In this document: positions 38,421-48,152 of the stretch, one piece after another | Numbering within the stretch: position 1 is the stretch's first letter | Layout: the number at the start of each line of letters is the position of its first letter | DNA from: Pseudoclavibacter sp. RFBB5 | GTDB lineage: Bacteria > Actinomycetota > Actinomycetes > Actinomycetales > Microbacteriaceae | Length of the DNA: 64,000 nt | Direction: 5' to 3' | NCBI RefSeq assembly: GCF_002931555.1 | Contig: NZ_PSTZ01000007.1 | Location: forward strand, 310,001-374,000 | Translations under genes and position numbers: made by a program | Notes under the pieces: model-generated | The model's database searches: none | Told to the model about the DNA's origin: nothing | The model's input: the letters and a program-made list of their open reading frames with translations, nothing else

Positions 38421-39839
38421 ATGACTCTCCCCGAAGCCCCACTCGATGCACACGATCAGGAACAGCGACTCCTCGAAGCGGTCGAGGACCGTTTTCCCGC
38501 CACGATCGCCCGGCTTTCCGGCCTCGTCCGCATCCCGTCCGTCTCCTGGGACGCCTTCGACCGAGTGCACGTCCAGCGCAGCGCCGAACGCACAGCGGAG
38601 CTCTTGCGTGAGCTCGAGCTGTTCGACTCCGTCGAGATCGACGGCGTCGAGACGTCCGAGGGCTACGCGGGTCAGCCTGCCGTGATCGCGACGCGACGGG
38701 CCGAGCCGGGCCAGCCCACCGTCCTGCTCTACGCGCACCACGACGTGCAGCCGCAGGGGAGCGCCGACGACTGGCGAACCCCGCCGTTCGAGCCGACCCT
38801 GCGCGAGGGGCGGCTCTACGGTCGCGGCGCGAGTGACGACAAGGCGGGAGTCATGACGCATATCGCGGCTCTCGAGGCGCTCAGCGCGGCCACGTCAGGG
38901 AGGCCCAGAATCGGCATCTCCGTGTTCATCGAGGGCGAGGAGGAGAACGGCTCGCGCAGCTTCTCGGACTTCCTCGCCAAGCATCGGGCTGCCCTCGGGG
39001 CCGACGCGATCATCGTCGCCGACAGCGACAACCCCTCCACCACCACTCCTGGGCTGACCGTCTCCCTGCGCGGCAACGTGACGATGAAGGTCACCGTTCG
39101 AACGCTCGGTCATGCGTCCCACTCTGGGATGCTCGGGGGTGCAGTGCCGGACGCGATGCTCGCGACCGTGCGCCTGCTCGATACGCTCTGGGATGCGGAT
39201 GGCGCGGTCGCCGTCGCTGGTCTCGGCACGCGCAGCGCGGGACCAGCAGGCGGGGATGAGGCGGACGTCCGGCGCGACGCAGAGCTCCTCGAGGGGGTCT
39301 CGACGATCGGGCGGGGGAGCATGCACGACCGGCTCTGGAACCAGCCCGCGATCACCATCACCGGCATCGATGCGCCGAGCGTCGCTGAAGCGTCCAACAC
39401 GCTCCTTCCCGTCGTGTCGGTCCGCCTCTCGGCCCGCATCGCCCCAGGTGACGACGCAGCGGAGGCCTACGCTGCCATCGAGCGTCACCTCACCGAGCAC
39501 GCCCCATTCGGAGCGCACATCGAGATCACCCAGCCAGACGTCGGGCAGCCGTTCCTCGTCGATACCGCGGGACCCGCGGTCGGCCTCATGAAGTCCGCGA
39601 TGCGCGACGGGTGGGGCGCGGAGCCTGCCGAGACGGGCATCGGCGGGTCGATCCCATTCATCGCCGCCCTCGCAGAGGTGTACCCCGACGCCGAGATCCT
39701 CGTGACCGGAGTGGAGGACCCGGCCACGATGGCGCACAGCCCCAACGAGTCGCAGGACCTCGGCGTGCTGCGTCGCGCGATCTCGGCCGAAGGCCTCTTC
39801 CTCCTCCGCTTCGCGCGGCCGGATGCCGACATCAGCTGA
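38421..39839 (+). CDS. M20-family metallopeptidase (dipeptidase)
   Basis: This 472-residue zinc peptidase of the M20 family has YAHHDVQP, the metal-bridging GRGASDDKAG, the catalytic EGEEENGS, a lid/dimerisation domain in the middle, and a C-terminal metal ligand within EDPATMAHSPNESQ. Members hydrolyse dipeptides, N-acyl amino acids or related compounds; the exact substrate is not predictable. There is no ribosome site before the ATG, and TAGCCT stands 7 nt upstream, so a leaderless mRNA is likely. Confidence 0.88.
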   Translation: MTLPEAPLDAHDQEQRLLEAVEDRFPATIARLSGLVRIPSVSWDAFDRVHVQRSAERTAELLRELELFDSVEIDGVETSEGYAGQPAVIATRRAEPGQPTVLLYAHHDVQPQGSADDWRTPPFEPTLREGRLYGRGASDDKAGVMTHIAALEALSAATSGRPRIGISVFIEGEEENGSRSFSDFLAKHRAALGADAIIVADSDNPSTTTPGLTVSLRGNVTMKVTVRTLGHASHSGMLGGAVPDAMLATVRLLDTLWDADGAVAVAGLGTRSAGPAGGDEADVRRDAELLEGVSTIGRGSMHDRLWNQPAITITGIDAPSVAEASNTLLPVVSVRLSARIAPGDDAAEAYAAIERHLTEHAPFGAHIEITQPDVGQPFLVDTAGPAVGLMKSAMRDGWGAEPAETGIGGSIPFIAALAEVYPDAEILVTGVEDPATMAHSPNESQDLGVLRRAISAEGLFLLRFARPDADIS

Positions 39840-39939
39840 TGCGATTCCGGCTGAGGAGGAATACCCTGGAGCCATACGCCGTTACTGAGGTGAAGAGCGC
39901 GGGAGCAGGACGTCCCGCCCAGCAGCACGAGGAGAATCC

Positions 39940-40305
39940 ATGAGCGCAGTTCTTGAAGGCATCACCGTGAGCGAGGCCACGCACTCCGTGACCCTGACCC
40001 AGGCGGCCCTTGACAAGATCAAGAACCTGATCGGCCAGGAGAGCGAGGGTGGCCTGCGACTGCGCATCGCCGTCCAGCCAGGAGGATGCTCCGGCCTCAT
40101 CTACCAGCTGTTCTTCGACGAGCGCATCCTCGACGGCGACGCGACGGTCGACTTCGATGGCGTGGAGGTCATCGTCGATCCGATGAGCGTTCCCTACCTT
40201 GACAACGCGAAGATCGACTTCGAAGACACGATCCAGAAGCAGGGCTTCACGATCGACAACCCGAGTGCGCAGGGTTCCTGTGCTTGTGGCGACTCCTTCC
40301 ACTGA
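39940..40305 (+). CDS. erpA: HesB/IscA-type iron-sulfur cluster insertion protein (ErpA)
   Basis: This 121-residue A-type carrier has the three conserved cysteines in GGCSG and SCACG near the C-terminus, with the typical LRLRIAVQPGGCSGLIYQLF core. It delivers Fe-S clusters to apoproteins; the Rieske protein encoded nearby is one possible client. GAGGAG precedes the ATG. In mycobacteria the homologue (Rv2204c) lies near ctaC, as here. A strong terminator follows. Confidence 0.93.
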   Translation: MSAVLEGITVSEATHSVTLTQAALDKIKNLIGQESEGGLRLRIAVQPGGCSGLIYQLFFDERILDGDATVDFDGVEVIVDPMSVPYLDNAKIDFEDTIQKQGFTIDNPSAQGSCACGDSFH

Positions 40306-40340
40306 CTCGACACGCGGGGCTCACCCTCGCGACACACCCG

Positions 40341-40371
40341 AAACGGCGCGGTCTCTGACCGCGCCGTTTTG
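40341..40371 (+). terminator. Intrinsic terminator after erpA
   Basis: AAACGGCGCGGTC (40341-40353) pairs perfectly with 40357-40369 around a TCT loop, ending in TTTTG. Confidence 0.85.
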
Positions 40372-40457
40372 TCGTCCCCGCGCGCCCCGGGTCATCGACC
40401 CTTCCGATTCGCACTAGACTGACAGCAACCTGTATGCGTCACCTCGAAAGGTTTGCC

Positions 40458-41387
40458 GTGCGAGACACCCGCCGCGTGAAGTGGTTCGCCGCTCCGATTG
40501 CAGCAGCCCTGATTCTGATCCTGGCTGGCTGCACGTCGCAAGAACTACGGGGCTACATGCCCGGTGACCCTGGTGTCACCAACCATTCCGACGCCTTCAC
40601 GAACTTCTGGGTGAACTCCTGGATCATCCTCCTCGTCGTGGGAGGGATCACCTGGGGTCTCATCATCTGGGCGTCAGTTCTGTTCCGCCGCCGCAAGGGC
40701 GAGAAGGGCCTGCCGGCGCAGCTGCGCTACCACATGCCCATCGAGATCCTCTTCACCGTGGTCCCGGTCATCCTGGTCGCAGGCTTCTTCGCCTTCACCG
40801 TGCGTGAGGAGGCCCCGGTCGTCTCCAACTTCGCCGAAGAAGAGCAGGACGTGAAGATCGAGGTCTACGGCAAGCAGTGGGCGTGGGACTTCAACTACCT
40901 GCCCACGAGCAACACCGAGTACGACTCCGGTGTCTACTACGAGGGAATCCAGGCGCAGGAGATCCGCGAGCCGTCCGAGGGCGGCGAGCGCGGCGCCGCC
41001 ACCGGAGAGGTCGACGAGGCTGCGCTGCCAAAGCTCGTCCTCCCGGTCGGTGCGAACGTCACGCTCGACATCAAGTCGCGCGACGTCATCCACTCCTTCT
41101 GGATCGTCGACTTCCACTACAAGATCGACAACATCCCCGGCCACACCAACACCATGTCGTTCGTCCCAGAGCGTGAAGGCACGTACATGGGCAAGTGCGC
41201 CGAGCTCTGCGGCGAGTACCACTCGATGATGCTCTTCCAGGTCGAGGTCGTCTCGCAGGCCGAGTACAACGCCTACATCGCCGAGCTTCGCGCGGCGGGC
41301 AACGTCGGCTCCCACGGAGACGACTACAACCGCAACCAGAACCTTCCGGGCACTGATGTTCCCGAGTTCAACCACGAGTCGGAATAG
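40458..41387 (+). CDS. ctaC: Cytochrome c oxidase subunit II (aa3 type)
   Basis: This 309-residue subunit II carries the CuA site. An N-terminal signal with lipobox LAGC at about 23-26 suggests it is a lipoprotein, two membrane helices follow, and then the cupredoxin domain with [23 protein letters not shown], and the copper ligands [12 protein letters not shown]. The start is GTG at 40458 with GAAAGG 6 nt upstream; an earlier ATG at 40434 has no such site. It leads the ctaC-ctaD-ctaF operon. Confidence 0.94.
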   Translation: MRDTRRVKWFAAPIAAALILILAGCTSQELRGYMPGDPGVTNHSDAFTNFWVNSWIILLVVGGITWGLIIWASVLFRRRKGEKGLPAQLRYHMPIEILFTVVPVILVAGFFAFTVREEAPVVSNFAEEEQDVKIEVYGKQWAWDFNYLPTSNTEYDSGVYYEGIQAQEIREPSEGGERGAATGEVDEAALPKLVLPVGANVTLDIKSRDVIHSFWIVDFHYKIDNIPGHTNTMSFVPEREGTYMGKCAELCGEYHSMMLFQVEVVSQAEYNAYIAELRAAGNVGSHGDDYNRNQNLPGTDVPEFNHESE

Positions 41388-41398
41388 GGGCGACGAAT

Positions 41399-43120
41399 AT
41401 GACGTCAACGCTGAACCGTCCAGGCATCACCCCGGTCTCTGAGGCGACCACCGCTCCTAGCAGCTCAGTCGAGCGCAAGGGCAATGTCCTCGTTTCCTGG
41501 ATCACCTCGACGGACCACAAGACCATCGGGTACATGTACCTGATCTCCAGCTTCGTCTGGTTCTGCATCGGTGGTGTGATGGCGCTGGTCATCCGTACCC
41601 AGCTCTTCGAGCCGGGTATGGAGATCATCGACACGAAAGAGCAGTACAACCAGCTCTTCACCATGCACGGCACGATCATGCTGCTCATGTTCGGAACGCC
41701 GCTGTTCTCCGGCTTCGCGAACGTCCTCGTGCCTCTGCAGATCGGCACGGCCGACGTCGCCTTCCCGCGACTCAACGCCTTCGCCTTCTGGCTCTTCACC
41801 TTCGGCGCGCTCATCGCGGTCGGCGGCTTCCTCACGCCGGGAGGTGCGGCATCCTTCGGCTGGACGGCTTACGTCCCCTTGTCGACGACCACCTATTCCC
41901 CAGGCGTAGGCGGCAACCTCTGGGTGGCCGGTCTCGCGGCGACAGGCTTCGCGACGATCTTCGGTGCCGTGAACTTCATCACGACGATCATCACCATGCG
42001 CGCGCCCGGCATGACGATGTGGCGCATGCCGATCTTCACCTGGAACGCGATGATCACGTCGATCCTCGTCCTCTTCGCCTTCCCGGTCCTCGCTGCCGCC
42101 TGGTTCGGTCTCCTCATGGATCGCGTGTTCCTCACGCACATCTACGACGTCGAGGCCGGCGGTGCGATCCTCTATCAGCACCTGTTCTGGTTCTTCGGCC
42201 ATCCAGAGGTCTACGTGCTCGCTCTGCCGTTCTTCGGCATCGTCTCCGAGATCTTCCCGGCCTTCAGCAGGAAGCCGATCTTCGGCTACAAGACCCTCGT
42301 CTACGCGACGATCGCGATCGCCGCCCTGTCGGCGTCCGTGTGGGCGCACCACATGTACGTGACCGGCACCGTGCTCCTGCCGTTCTTCGCGCTCATGACG
42401 ATGCTGATCGCCGTGCCCACCGGAGTGAAGATCTTCAACTGGATCGGAACTCTCTGGCGGGGCTCGGTGACGTTCGAGACGCCCATGCTCTTCTCGCTCG
42501 GCTTCCTCGTCACGTTCGTCTTCGGTGGCCTGACCGGAGTCATCCTGGCCTCGCCGATGCTCGACTTCCACGTGTCGGACACCTACTTCGTGGTGGCGCA
42601 CTTCCACTACGTGGTCTTCGGCACCATCGTGTTCGCGATGTTCGCCGGCGCCTTCTTCTGGTGGCCGAAGTGGACCGGCAAGATGCTCAACGAGCGCCTC
42701 GGCAAGATCCAGTTCTGGTTGCTGTTCATCGGCTTCCACATGACGTTCCTCATCCAGCACTGGCTCGGTGTGATGGGCATGCCGCGTAGGTACGCCACCT
42801 ACCAGCCCGAGGACAACTTCACGTGGATGAACCAGCTGTCGACGATCGGCGCGTTCGTGCTCGCCATCTCGCTCCTGCCGTTCTTCTTGAACATCTTCCT
42901 CACCGCGCGCAATGCGCCGAAGGTCACGGTCGACGACCCGTGGGGCTACGGCTCCTCGCTCGAGTGGGCAACCAGCTGCCCGCCGCCGCGACACAACTTC
43001 ACGTCCATCCCGCGCATCCGTTCGGAGCGCCCCGCGTTCGACCTCAACCACCCCGAGGTCGCACCACACGGATACCGTGACCTGACGCCCGTCAACGACA
43101 AGATCGGAGAACGAGAGTGA
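41399..43120 (+). CDS. ctaD: Cytochrome c oxidase subunit I (aa3 type)
   Basis: This 573-residue subunit has about 12 membrane helices and the heme a, heme a3 and CuB ligands. [14 protein letters not shown] carries a heme ligand, HPEVYVL the CuB His and Tyr cross-link, WAHHMYVTG the second CuB pair, and HFHYVVFG the two axial ligands. It reduces O2 to water while pumping protons. It lies 11 nt after ctaC and overlaps ctaF (GTGA). Confidence 0.97.
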   Translation: MTSTLNRPGITPVSEATTAPSSSVERKGNVLVSWITSTDHKTIGYMYLISSFVWFCIGGVMALVIRTQLFEPGMEIIDTKEQYNQLFTMHGTIMLLMFGTPLFSGFANVLVPLQIGTADVAFPRLNAFAFWLFTFGALIAVGGFLTPGGAASFGWTAYVPLSTTTYSPGVGGNLWVAGLAATGFATIFGAVNFITTIITMRAPGMTMWRMPIFTWNAMITSILVLFAFPVLAAAWFGLLMDRVFLTHIYDVEAGGAILYQHLFWFFGHPEVYVLALPFFGIVSEIFPAFSRKPIFGYKTLVYATIAIAALSASVWAHHMYVTGTVLLPFFALMTMLIAVPTGVKIFNWIGTLWRGSVTFETPMLFSLGFLVTFVFGGLTGVILASPMLDFHVSDTYFVVAHFHYVVFGTIVFAMFAGAFFWWPKWTGKMLNERLGKIQFWLLFIGFHMTFLIQHWLGVMGMPRRYATYQPEDNFTWMNQLSTIGAFVLAISLLPFFLNIFLTARNAPKVTVDDPWGYGSSLEWATSCPPPRHNFTSIPRIRSERPAFDLNHPEVAPHGYRDLTPVNDKIGERE

Positions 43121-43539
43121 AGACCTCAGCCCGCCTCCTCTGGGTCCTCGCCGTCTTCTACGCGGTTGTGACCGTCATCTACGTCCTGTGGACTCGTGCG
43201 GCTCTCGGCCACTACGAGTGGGTCGGCATCGTCGCACTGGCACTGTCTGGTCTGTTCGTGGCGTTCGTCGCGTTCTACCTGGGCAGCTCCGCCAAGCCTT
43301 TCCGCGTGCACGTCCTCCCGGAGGATCGTCTCGACGGGGAGATCGCTGACGCCGACCCCGAGCTCGGGTTCTTCCCGCCGCAGAGCTGGTGGCCGTTCGT
43401 GCTGGCCCTCGCCGTCGGCCTGATCTTCCTGGGCCTGTCGATCGGTGGATGGTGGTTCGCGTACTTCGCGGCCCCGCTGTTCATCATCGCGATCGTCGGC
43501 TGGGTGTTCGAGTACTACCGCGGACGCTACGCCCACTAG
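43117..43539 (+). CDS. ctaF: Cytochrome c oxidase subunit IV (CtaF, actinobacterial)
   Basis: This 140-residue small membrane subunit has four predicted helices and carries the [15 protein letters not shown] motif and C-terminal GWVFEYYRG typical of the actinobacterial subunit IV. It stabilises the aa3 oxidase in the bcc-aa3 supercomplex. The GTG start overlaps the ctaD stop. A strong terminator follows at 43559, beyond which there is no supported gene for about 960 bp. Confidence 0.92.
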   Translation: MKTSARLLWVLAVFYAVVTVIYVLWTRAALGHYEWVGIVALALSGLFVAFVAFYLGSSAKPFRVHVLPEDRLDGEIADADPELGFFPPQSWWPFVLALAVGLIFLGLSIGGWWFAYFAAPLFIIAIVGWVFEYYRGRYAH

Positions 43540-43558
43540 GCGCTGTCCTAAGGCTTCT

Positions 43559-43591
43559 GGCCCGTCCCTCTCACGAGGGGCGGGCCTTTTT
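43559..43591 (+). terminator. Intrinsic terminator after ctaF
   Basis: GGCCCGTCCCTC (43559-43570) pairs over 12 bp (one G-U) with 43575-43586 around TCAC and is followed by TTTTT. Confidence 0.9.
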
Positions 43592-44474
43592 GCCTGTGTT
43601 CCCCGCACGCCGGGCCCACGCGGTAGGGGAGCGCCATCCAGTGCATGCGTGGCGCTGATGAGGGCCCGGGGGGCATATATGGATGGGCCTCGACTTGGAC
43701 CCCACGTGCGCGTGCACGGCGTCTGCCCGGCCCATATCCGGTCATCGGCGGGACAGGCACGTGCGGCTGGGTTGTCCGCGACCTGAGGCACGAGGAAGAG
43801 GAGACGGGAACTCATCGTCCGAGGGGGCGCAGACTTCGCGCAATGGGACCATGAGCGCGTCTCGGCCTGGTGGAGCGGTGCAGACGAGCGGGTGCGCGCG
43901 AACCCTCGCTGCTGATGATGCGGAGTCCTGAACCCCGTCGACGTTGCACGAAGAACGTCGAATCCCCGCCCTCGAGGGGCCGAGCGCTGGGCCACGGGGC
44001 GAGGACGAACAGCGTCCCGCCCGTGATGATGCAGAGACTGCGGCTGCGGTGCCTCCTACGGCCGGTCAACACGAGTGATGGGGGAGCCCGGGTGCTAGAG
44101 ATCCAGTCCGCAACTGGTGTGCGCGCATCGATGACACGCACCGGCTCGAATCGGGGAGCAGTTGCAGCTCTCCTTCGTGCGGAGAGGCGACCACAGGTGG
44201 CCCCTGGAACGCCGAGCCTGCGTCCACGGTCGTTTCCTACCCCCAAAGGCGGCGGGGCTCTGGGACTGCTCGGTCGACAACATTTGGCCATGCTGCTTCT
44301 GCGCCCTGCGCCCCGGGGCGCCCGCAGCAGGCCGGCTCCGTGCTGACCTCGACCTCGGCCACGTCGGGGCGGACGCTGAAGCCGACAGTGACGCCGACGG
44401 CCAAGCAAGTATCGCTCGCCTCCATCCACGAGGCAAGCTGCTCCATCCTGGCTCGAGCTTCGAGCTCAGACGAG
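43592..44474. other. Gene-free stretch between the two converging oxidase operons
   Basis: About 880 bp with no coding region I can support. Open frames exist on both strands (for example minus 43812-44429) because GC is high, but they lack ribosome sites, recognisable domains or family composition. Visible structure includes a CATATATG palindrome at 43674-43681 and a small hairpin (CGACGTT 43939-43945 with AACGTCG 43954-43960). It could be a decayed gene, an undescribed RNA, or simple spacer DNA. Confidence 0.6.
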
Positions 44475-44519
44475 AATGGGGCTGCCAGACCGCATGTGTG
44501 CGGATCTGACAGCCCCATT
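44475..44519. terminator. Long hairpin after qcrB
   Basis: AATGGGGCTG at 44475-44484 begins a stem of about 20 bp, with one mismatch and one bulge, that pairs with 44499-44519. It lies 38 nt beyond the qcrB stop on minus and has no clear U run on that strand, so termination is likely but not certain. Confidence 0.65.
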
Positions 44520-44556
44520 TGCAGCCCAGGAGGCTGCCACAGGAGTTGGCTACGAC

Positions 44557-46161
44557 CTAGTGGTGGCCGTGGTGTGCCTGCTCGAGCTCGCCCTTGGCGA
44601 CCGGCTCGACACGGTCCTCGAAGAACCATCGGGACAGGGCGGCACGCACGCGCATAGGCGCCGTGATCTTGCCATCCGAATTCGGACGGAGCATGATCGG
44701 AGCCTGCTCGTTGTAGGAGACCAGCTCCCAGCGGTCGTACTTGTCCAGAGGAACCTCAACCTCGACGAACTCACCGTGCGGGAGGCGAAGGACACGACCC
44801 GACTCCACGCCGTGGAGCGCGAGCGAACGGTCACGCTTCTGCAGGCCGATGCAGATTCGCTTCGTGGCGATGTACGCGATGATCGGGCCGAGGATGAGCA
44901 TCACCTGGAGGAAGTGGATGACATGTTCCATCGCGAGATGGAAGTGCGTCGCCATGAGGTCCGAGCTTGCCGCTGCCCACATGACCGCGTAGAACGTGAC
45001 ACCGGCAGCACCGATGGCGGTACGGGTCGGAGCGTTGCGCGGACGGTCAAGCAGGTGGTGCTCGCGCTTGTCGCCCGTGATCCAGGCCTCGATGAAGGGG
45101 TACACGACGACCAGCACGATGAAGATGCCGATGACGATCAGCGGTGTCAGGATCGCGAACGACCACGTGTGGTTGAACCAGTACACCTCCCAGCCCGGTG
45201 GGATGAGGCGGAGCATTCCGTCGGCGAAGCCGATGTACCAGTCAGGCTGGGTTCCAGCGGACACGGGGGACGGGTCGTACGGGCCGTAGTTCCAGACCGG
45301 GTTGATCGAGAAGAACGACGCGATCAGGAAGATGAGGCCGAAGATGAGGAAGAAGAATCCTCCGGCCTTGCCGGCGAAGACCGGCAGGACCGGGTTTCCG
45401 ACGACATTGCCGTTCGTACGGCCGGGTCCAGGCCACTGGGTGTGCTTGTTGATCACCATGAGGGCAAGGTGCAGCGCGATGAACAGGATGACCATCGCGG
45501 GCAGGATCATGATGTGCAAGGAGTACAGGCGGCCGACGATCTCGGTGCCGGGGAACTCGCCGCCGAAGAACAGGAACGAGACCCACGTTCCGACGAGCGG
45601 GATGCCCTTCATGATGCCGTCGATGATGCGCAGGCCGTTGCCGGAGAGCAGATCGTCGGGGAGCGAATAGCCCGTGAAGCCCTCAGCCATCGCGAGGATG
45701 AAGAGCACGAAGCCGACGACCCAGTTGAGCTCGCGCGGCTTGCGGAACGCGCCCGTGAAGAAGACGCGCAGCATGTGCAGGCCGATGGAGGCCACGAACA
45801 GCAGGGCCGCCCAGTGGTGCACCTGGCGCATGAGGAGGCCGCCGCGGATGTCGAACGAGATGTCGAGCGTGGATGCCATCGCGGCCGACATGCCCATGCC
45901 CTTGAGGGGCAGGTAGGAGCCTTCGTATTCGACGTGCGCCATCGACGGGTCGAAGAAGAACGTCAGGAACGTGCCGGAAAGCAGGATGACGACGAAGCTG
46001 TAGAGCGCGATCTCACCGAGCATGAAAGACCAGTGGTCCGGGAAGATCTTGCGGCCGAACTCCTTGACCGCGCCCGAGATCGTGGTGCGCTCGTCGAGGT
46101 AGTTGGCGGCGCCAGCGATGAAGCCGCCTTCGCGGACCGGAGCTTTATACGTTGTAGTCAT
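44557..46161 (-). CDS. qcrB: Cytochrome bc1 complex cytochrome b subunit (QcrB)
   Basis: This 534-residue membrane protein carries the two b-type hemes and quinol sites of complex III. HHWAALLFVASIGLH and SLHIMILPAMVILFIALHLALM contain the paired His heme ligands, and NPVWNYGPYDP marks the quinol-oxidation region. An actinobacterial C-terminal extension (about 420-534) is present. It overlaps qcrA by 17 nt. The menaquinol site formed here is the target class of known QcrB inhibitors in mycobacteria. Confidence 0.96.
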   Translation of the reverse strand: MTTTYKAPVREGGFIAGAANYLDERTTISGAVKEFGRKIFPDHWSFMLGEIALYSFVVILLSGTFLTFFFDPSMAHVEYEGSYLPLKGMGMSAAMASTLDISFDIRGGLLMRQVHHWAALLFVASIGLHMLRVFFTGAFRKPRELNWVVGFVLFILAMAEGFTGYSLPDDLLSGNGLRIIDGIMKGIPLVGTWVSFLFFGGEFPGTEIVGRLYSLHIMILPAMVILFIALHLALMVINKHTQWPGPGRTNGNVVGNPVLPVFAGKAGGFFFLIFGLIFLIASFFSINPVWNYGPYDPSPVSAGTQPDWYIGFADGMLRLIPPGWEVYWFNHTWSFAILTPLIVIGIFIVLVVVYPFIEAWITGDKREHHLLDRPRNAPTRTAIGAAGVTFYAVMWAAASSDLMATHFHLAMEHVIHFLQVMLILGPIIAYIATKRICIGLQKRDRSLALHGVESGRVLRLPHGEFVEVEVPLDKYDRWELVSYNEQAPIMLRPNSDGKITAPMRVRAALSRWFFEDRVEPVAKGELEQAHHGHH

Positions 46162-47224
46162 GGCGTCGCTCCCAGAAGCTCGGTCCGACAGGTTCGGTGA
46201 AGTCGCTCTGCGCGATCAGGTAGCCCTCGTCGTCGACGGCGATCGGCAGCTGCGGGAGCGGACGACCAGCGGGTCCGAAGATGACCTCGCAGTGGTTCTT
46301 GACGTCGAACTGCGACTGGTGGCAGGGGCAGAGCAGGTGGTGCGTCTGCTGCTCGTACAGAGCGACAGGGCAGCCGACGTGCGTGCAGACCTTGGAGTAG
46401 GCGACGATGCCGTCGTACGACCACCCCGCTCGGTCTTCGCGCTCGTTGAGCTGGTCTGCGGGGAGACGCATCAGCAGGACGACGGCCTTGGCCTTCTCCT
46501 CGAGCAGGTGGTGCTCGAGGTCGATGAGGCCGTCCGGGATCACGTGGAACGCGGAGCCGTACGTGACGTCAGCTGCGCGGATCGGCGTGCCCGTAGGGTC
46601 GCGGACAAGGCGCGTCCCTTCTTCCCACATGGTGTGCGAGAGGGATTCGACCGGGTCCGGGTTGTTTCCGTTGTAGAGGTCGCGGAAGAGGACGATGCCG
46701 GGAAGCGGCATCGCGACGAGCGCACCGATGAGCGAGTTGCGGAACAGCTTGCGGCGGCTGAAGCCGGATTCCTCGTTGGCCTGCGCGAAGATCTCGACGG
46801 CGCGCGAGCGTGTAGCGGGCGAACCCTTGCCGGGGTGGCGTGCTTCGGCCATCTCGTGGTCGGCCATGAGGTACTTCGACCAGGCGACCGTGCCGATTCC
46901 GATGGCGAGCATGGCGAGGGCGATGCCGATGCCGAGGAACATGTTGTTCGCCCGCACCGTGGAGATGTCCTCGCGGCTGATCGGCCACACGAAGTAGGCG
47001 ACGACAGCGAAGATGCTGGCGAGCGCCGAAAAGACGAAGAGCGCGACGAGGATGCGCTCGGTGCGCTTCGCCTGTGCGGGGTCTACGTCGGTGATCCGGT
47101 CGCGGTGCGCCGGCATGCCAGGGTTCTCGAAGCCGTCCTTGGGAAGGATCGCGGTCCCGATGTGAGGCGCCCGCTCCGACGAAGGAGCAGTGCGAAGCTC
47201 TCCGCCGTGTTCGCCATCAGCCAT
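46145..47224 (-). CDS. qcrA: Cytochrome bc1 complex Rieske iron-sulfur subunit (QcrA)
   Basis: This 359-residue protein has three N-terminal membrane helices (about 55-77, 95-115 and 160-180), as usual in actinobacteria, and a C-terminal Rieske domain. The [2Fe-2S] ligands are in CTHVGC and CPCHQS. It passes electrons from menaquinol to the QcrC hemes. AAAGGG precedes the ATG. It overlaps qcrB by 17 nt and follows qcrC by 72 nt. Confidence 0.96.
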   Translation of the reverse strand: MADGEHGGELRTAPSSERAPHIGTAILPKDGFENPGMPAHRDRITDVDPAQAKRTERILVALFVFSALASIFAVVAYFVWPISREDISTVRANNMFLGIGIALAMLAIGIGTVAWSKYLMADHEMAEARHPGKGSPATRSRAVEIFAQANEESGFSRRKLFRNSLIGALVAMPLPGIVLFRDLYNGNNPDPVESLSHTMWEEGTRLVRDPTGTPIRAADVTYGSAFHVIPDGLIDLEHHLLEEKAKAVVLLMRLPADQLNEREDRAGWSYDGIVAYSKVCTHVGCPVALYEQQTHHLLCPCHQSQFDVKNHCEVIFGPAGRPLPQLPIAVDDEGYLIAQSDFTEPVGPSFWERRHDYNV

Positions 47225-47296
47225 GGTGATCCCTTTCTGGGTGTGTCTGTTCAGCTGCAGTATGTCTTGGGTGCCTGTGCCAGGTCTCAGCCAGCA

Positions 47297-48130
47297 CTAG
47301 TTCGGTCGAGTGGCGATCCAGACCGCCATGGCGACGCCGGCACCGATCCCGAAGATCCAGATGAAGAGGCCTTCGGAGACGGGTCCGAGCGATCCGAGGC
47401 TGTTGCCGCCGATCGTGCCCGTGACCTCGGTCTGCCAGCGGATGGCCGTGATGATGTCGGCCTTGTCCTGGGGGGTGAGGTTCGCGTCGTTGAAGACGGG
47501 CATGTTCTGCGGGCCGGTGATCATGGCCTCGTAGAGGTGCACCGGCTCGACGGTCATGAGCTCGGGAGCGAACTTGCCCTCGGTCAGGGCGCCGCCAGCG
47601 CCGGCCACGTTGTGGCACATCGCGCAGTTGATGCGGAAGAGCTCGGCGCCGCGTGCCGCGTCGCCGTCGGCCTGCAGGTACTGCTCGTCCGGGACAGCGG
47701 GGCCGGGAGCCAGCGATGCCACGTAGTCCGCGAGGTCGCTGATGCCCTGCTCGTCGAACTGGACGGGCTTCGCGGGCGCCTGGGCGGCGTTCGCCTGCAT
47801 CGGCATGCGGCCGGTTCCGACCTGGAAGTCGACGGCGGCTGCTCCGACGCCGATGAGGCTCGGACCGTTCTCCGTACCGGCGGCGTTCATGCCATGGCAG
47901 GTCGCGCAGTTCGCGCCGAAGAGCGCAGCACCGTTCTCGATGTCGCTCGCCGCGGCGGGGGCGGCACCTTGTGCTGCGGCCGCCGTCGTCGCGGAGTCGA
48001 TCGCGGTGTACGCGCCTCCGGTGAGGAGGAGGCCGGCTCCGAGGAGTGCGGCGGTGGCGAGAGGGGTGCGGCGGCGTGCCGTCTTGCGGGTCGCCGTCTT
48101 CGCAGTCCGTGGCTTGGTGGTTCGGAACAT
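47297..48130 (-). CDS. qcrC: Diheme cytochrome c subunit of the bc1 complex (QcrC)
   Basis: This 277-residue membrane-anchored cytochrome has an N-terminal basic/hydrophobic signal-anchor (about 20-45), two c-type heme motifs, CATCH and CAMCH, and a C-terminal helix (about 245-270). The fused diheme design is actinobacterial and replaces a soluble cytochrome c in the bcc-aa3 supercomplex. The ATG at 48130 follows GGAG; the frame is open for another 22 codons without a good site. It lies 22 nt after ctaE. Confidence 0.95.
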   Translation of the reverse strand: MFRTTKPRTAKTATRKTARRRTPLATAALLGAGLLLTGGAYTAIDSATTAAAAQGAAPAAASDIENGAALFGANCATCHGMNAAGTENGPSLIGVGAAAVDFQVGTGRMPMQANAAQAPAKPVQFDEQGISDLADYVASLAPGPAVPDEQYLQADGDAARGAELFRINCAMCHNVAGAGGALTEGKFAPELMTVEPVHLYEAMITGPQNMPVFNDANLTPQDKADIITAIRWQTEVTGTIGGNSLGSLGPVSEGLFIWIFGIGAGVAMAVWIATRPN

Positions 48131-48152
48131 TTGGGTGTTCTCCAGGATCGGG

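Noticed and set aside
44148-44162. T-loop-like GGCTCGAATCGGG, considered as part of a tRNA
   Set aside because: The TTC of the T-loop is altered and no acceptor, D or anticodon stem can be built around it.
43812-44429. Minus-strand open frame of about 205 codons in the gene-free stretch
   Set aside because: No ribosome site, no recognisable domain, and Arg/Pro/Ser-rich composition typical of chance frames in GC-rich DNA.
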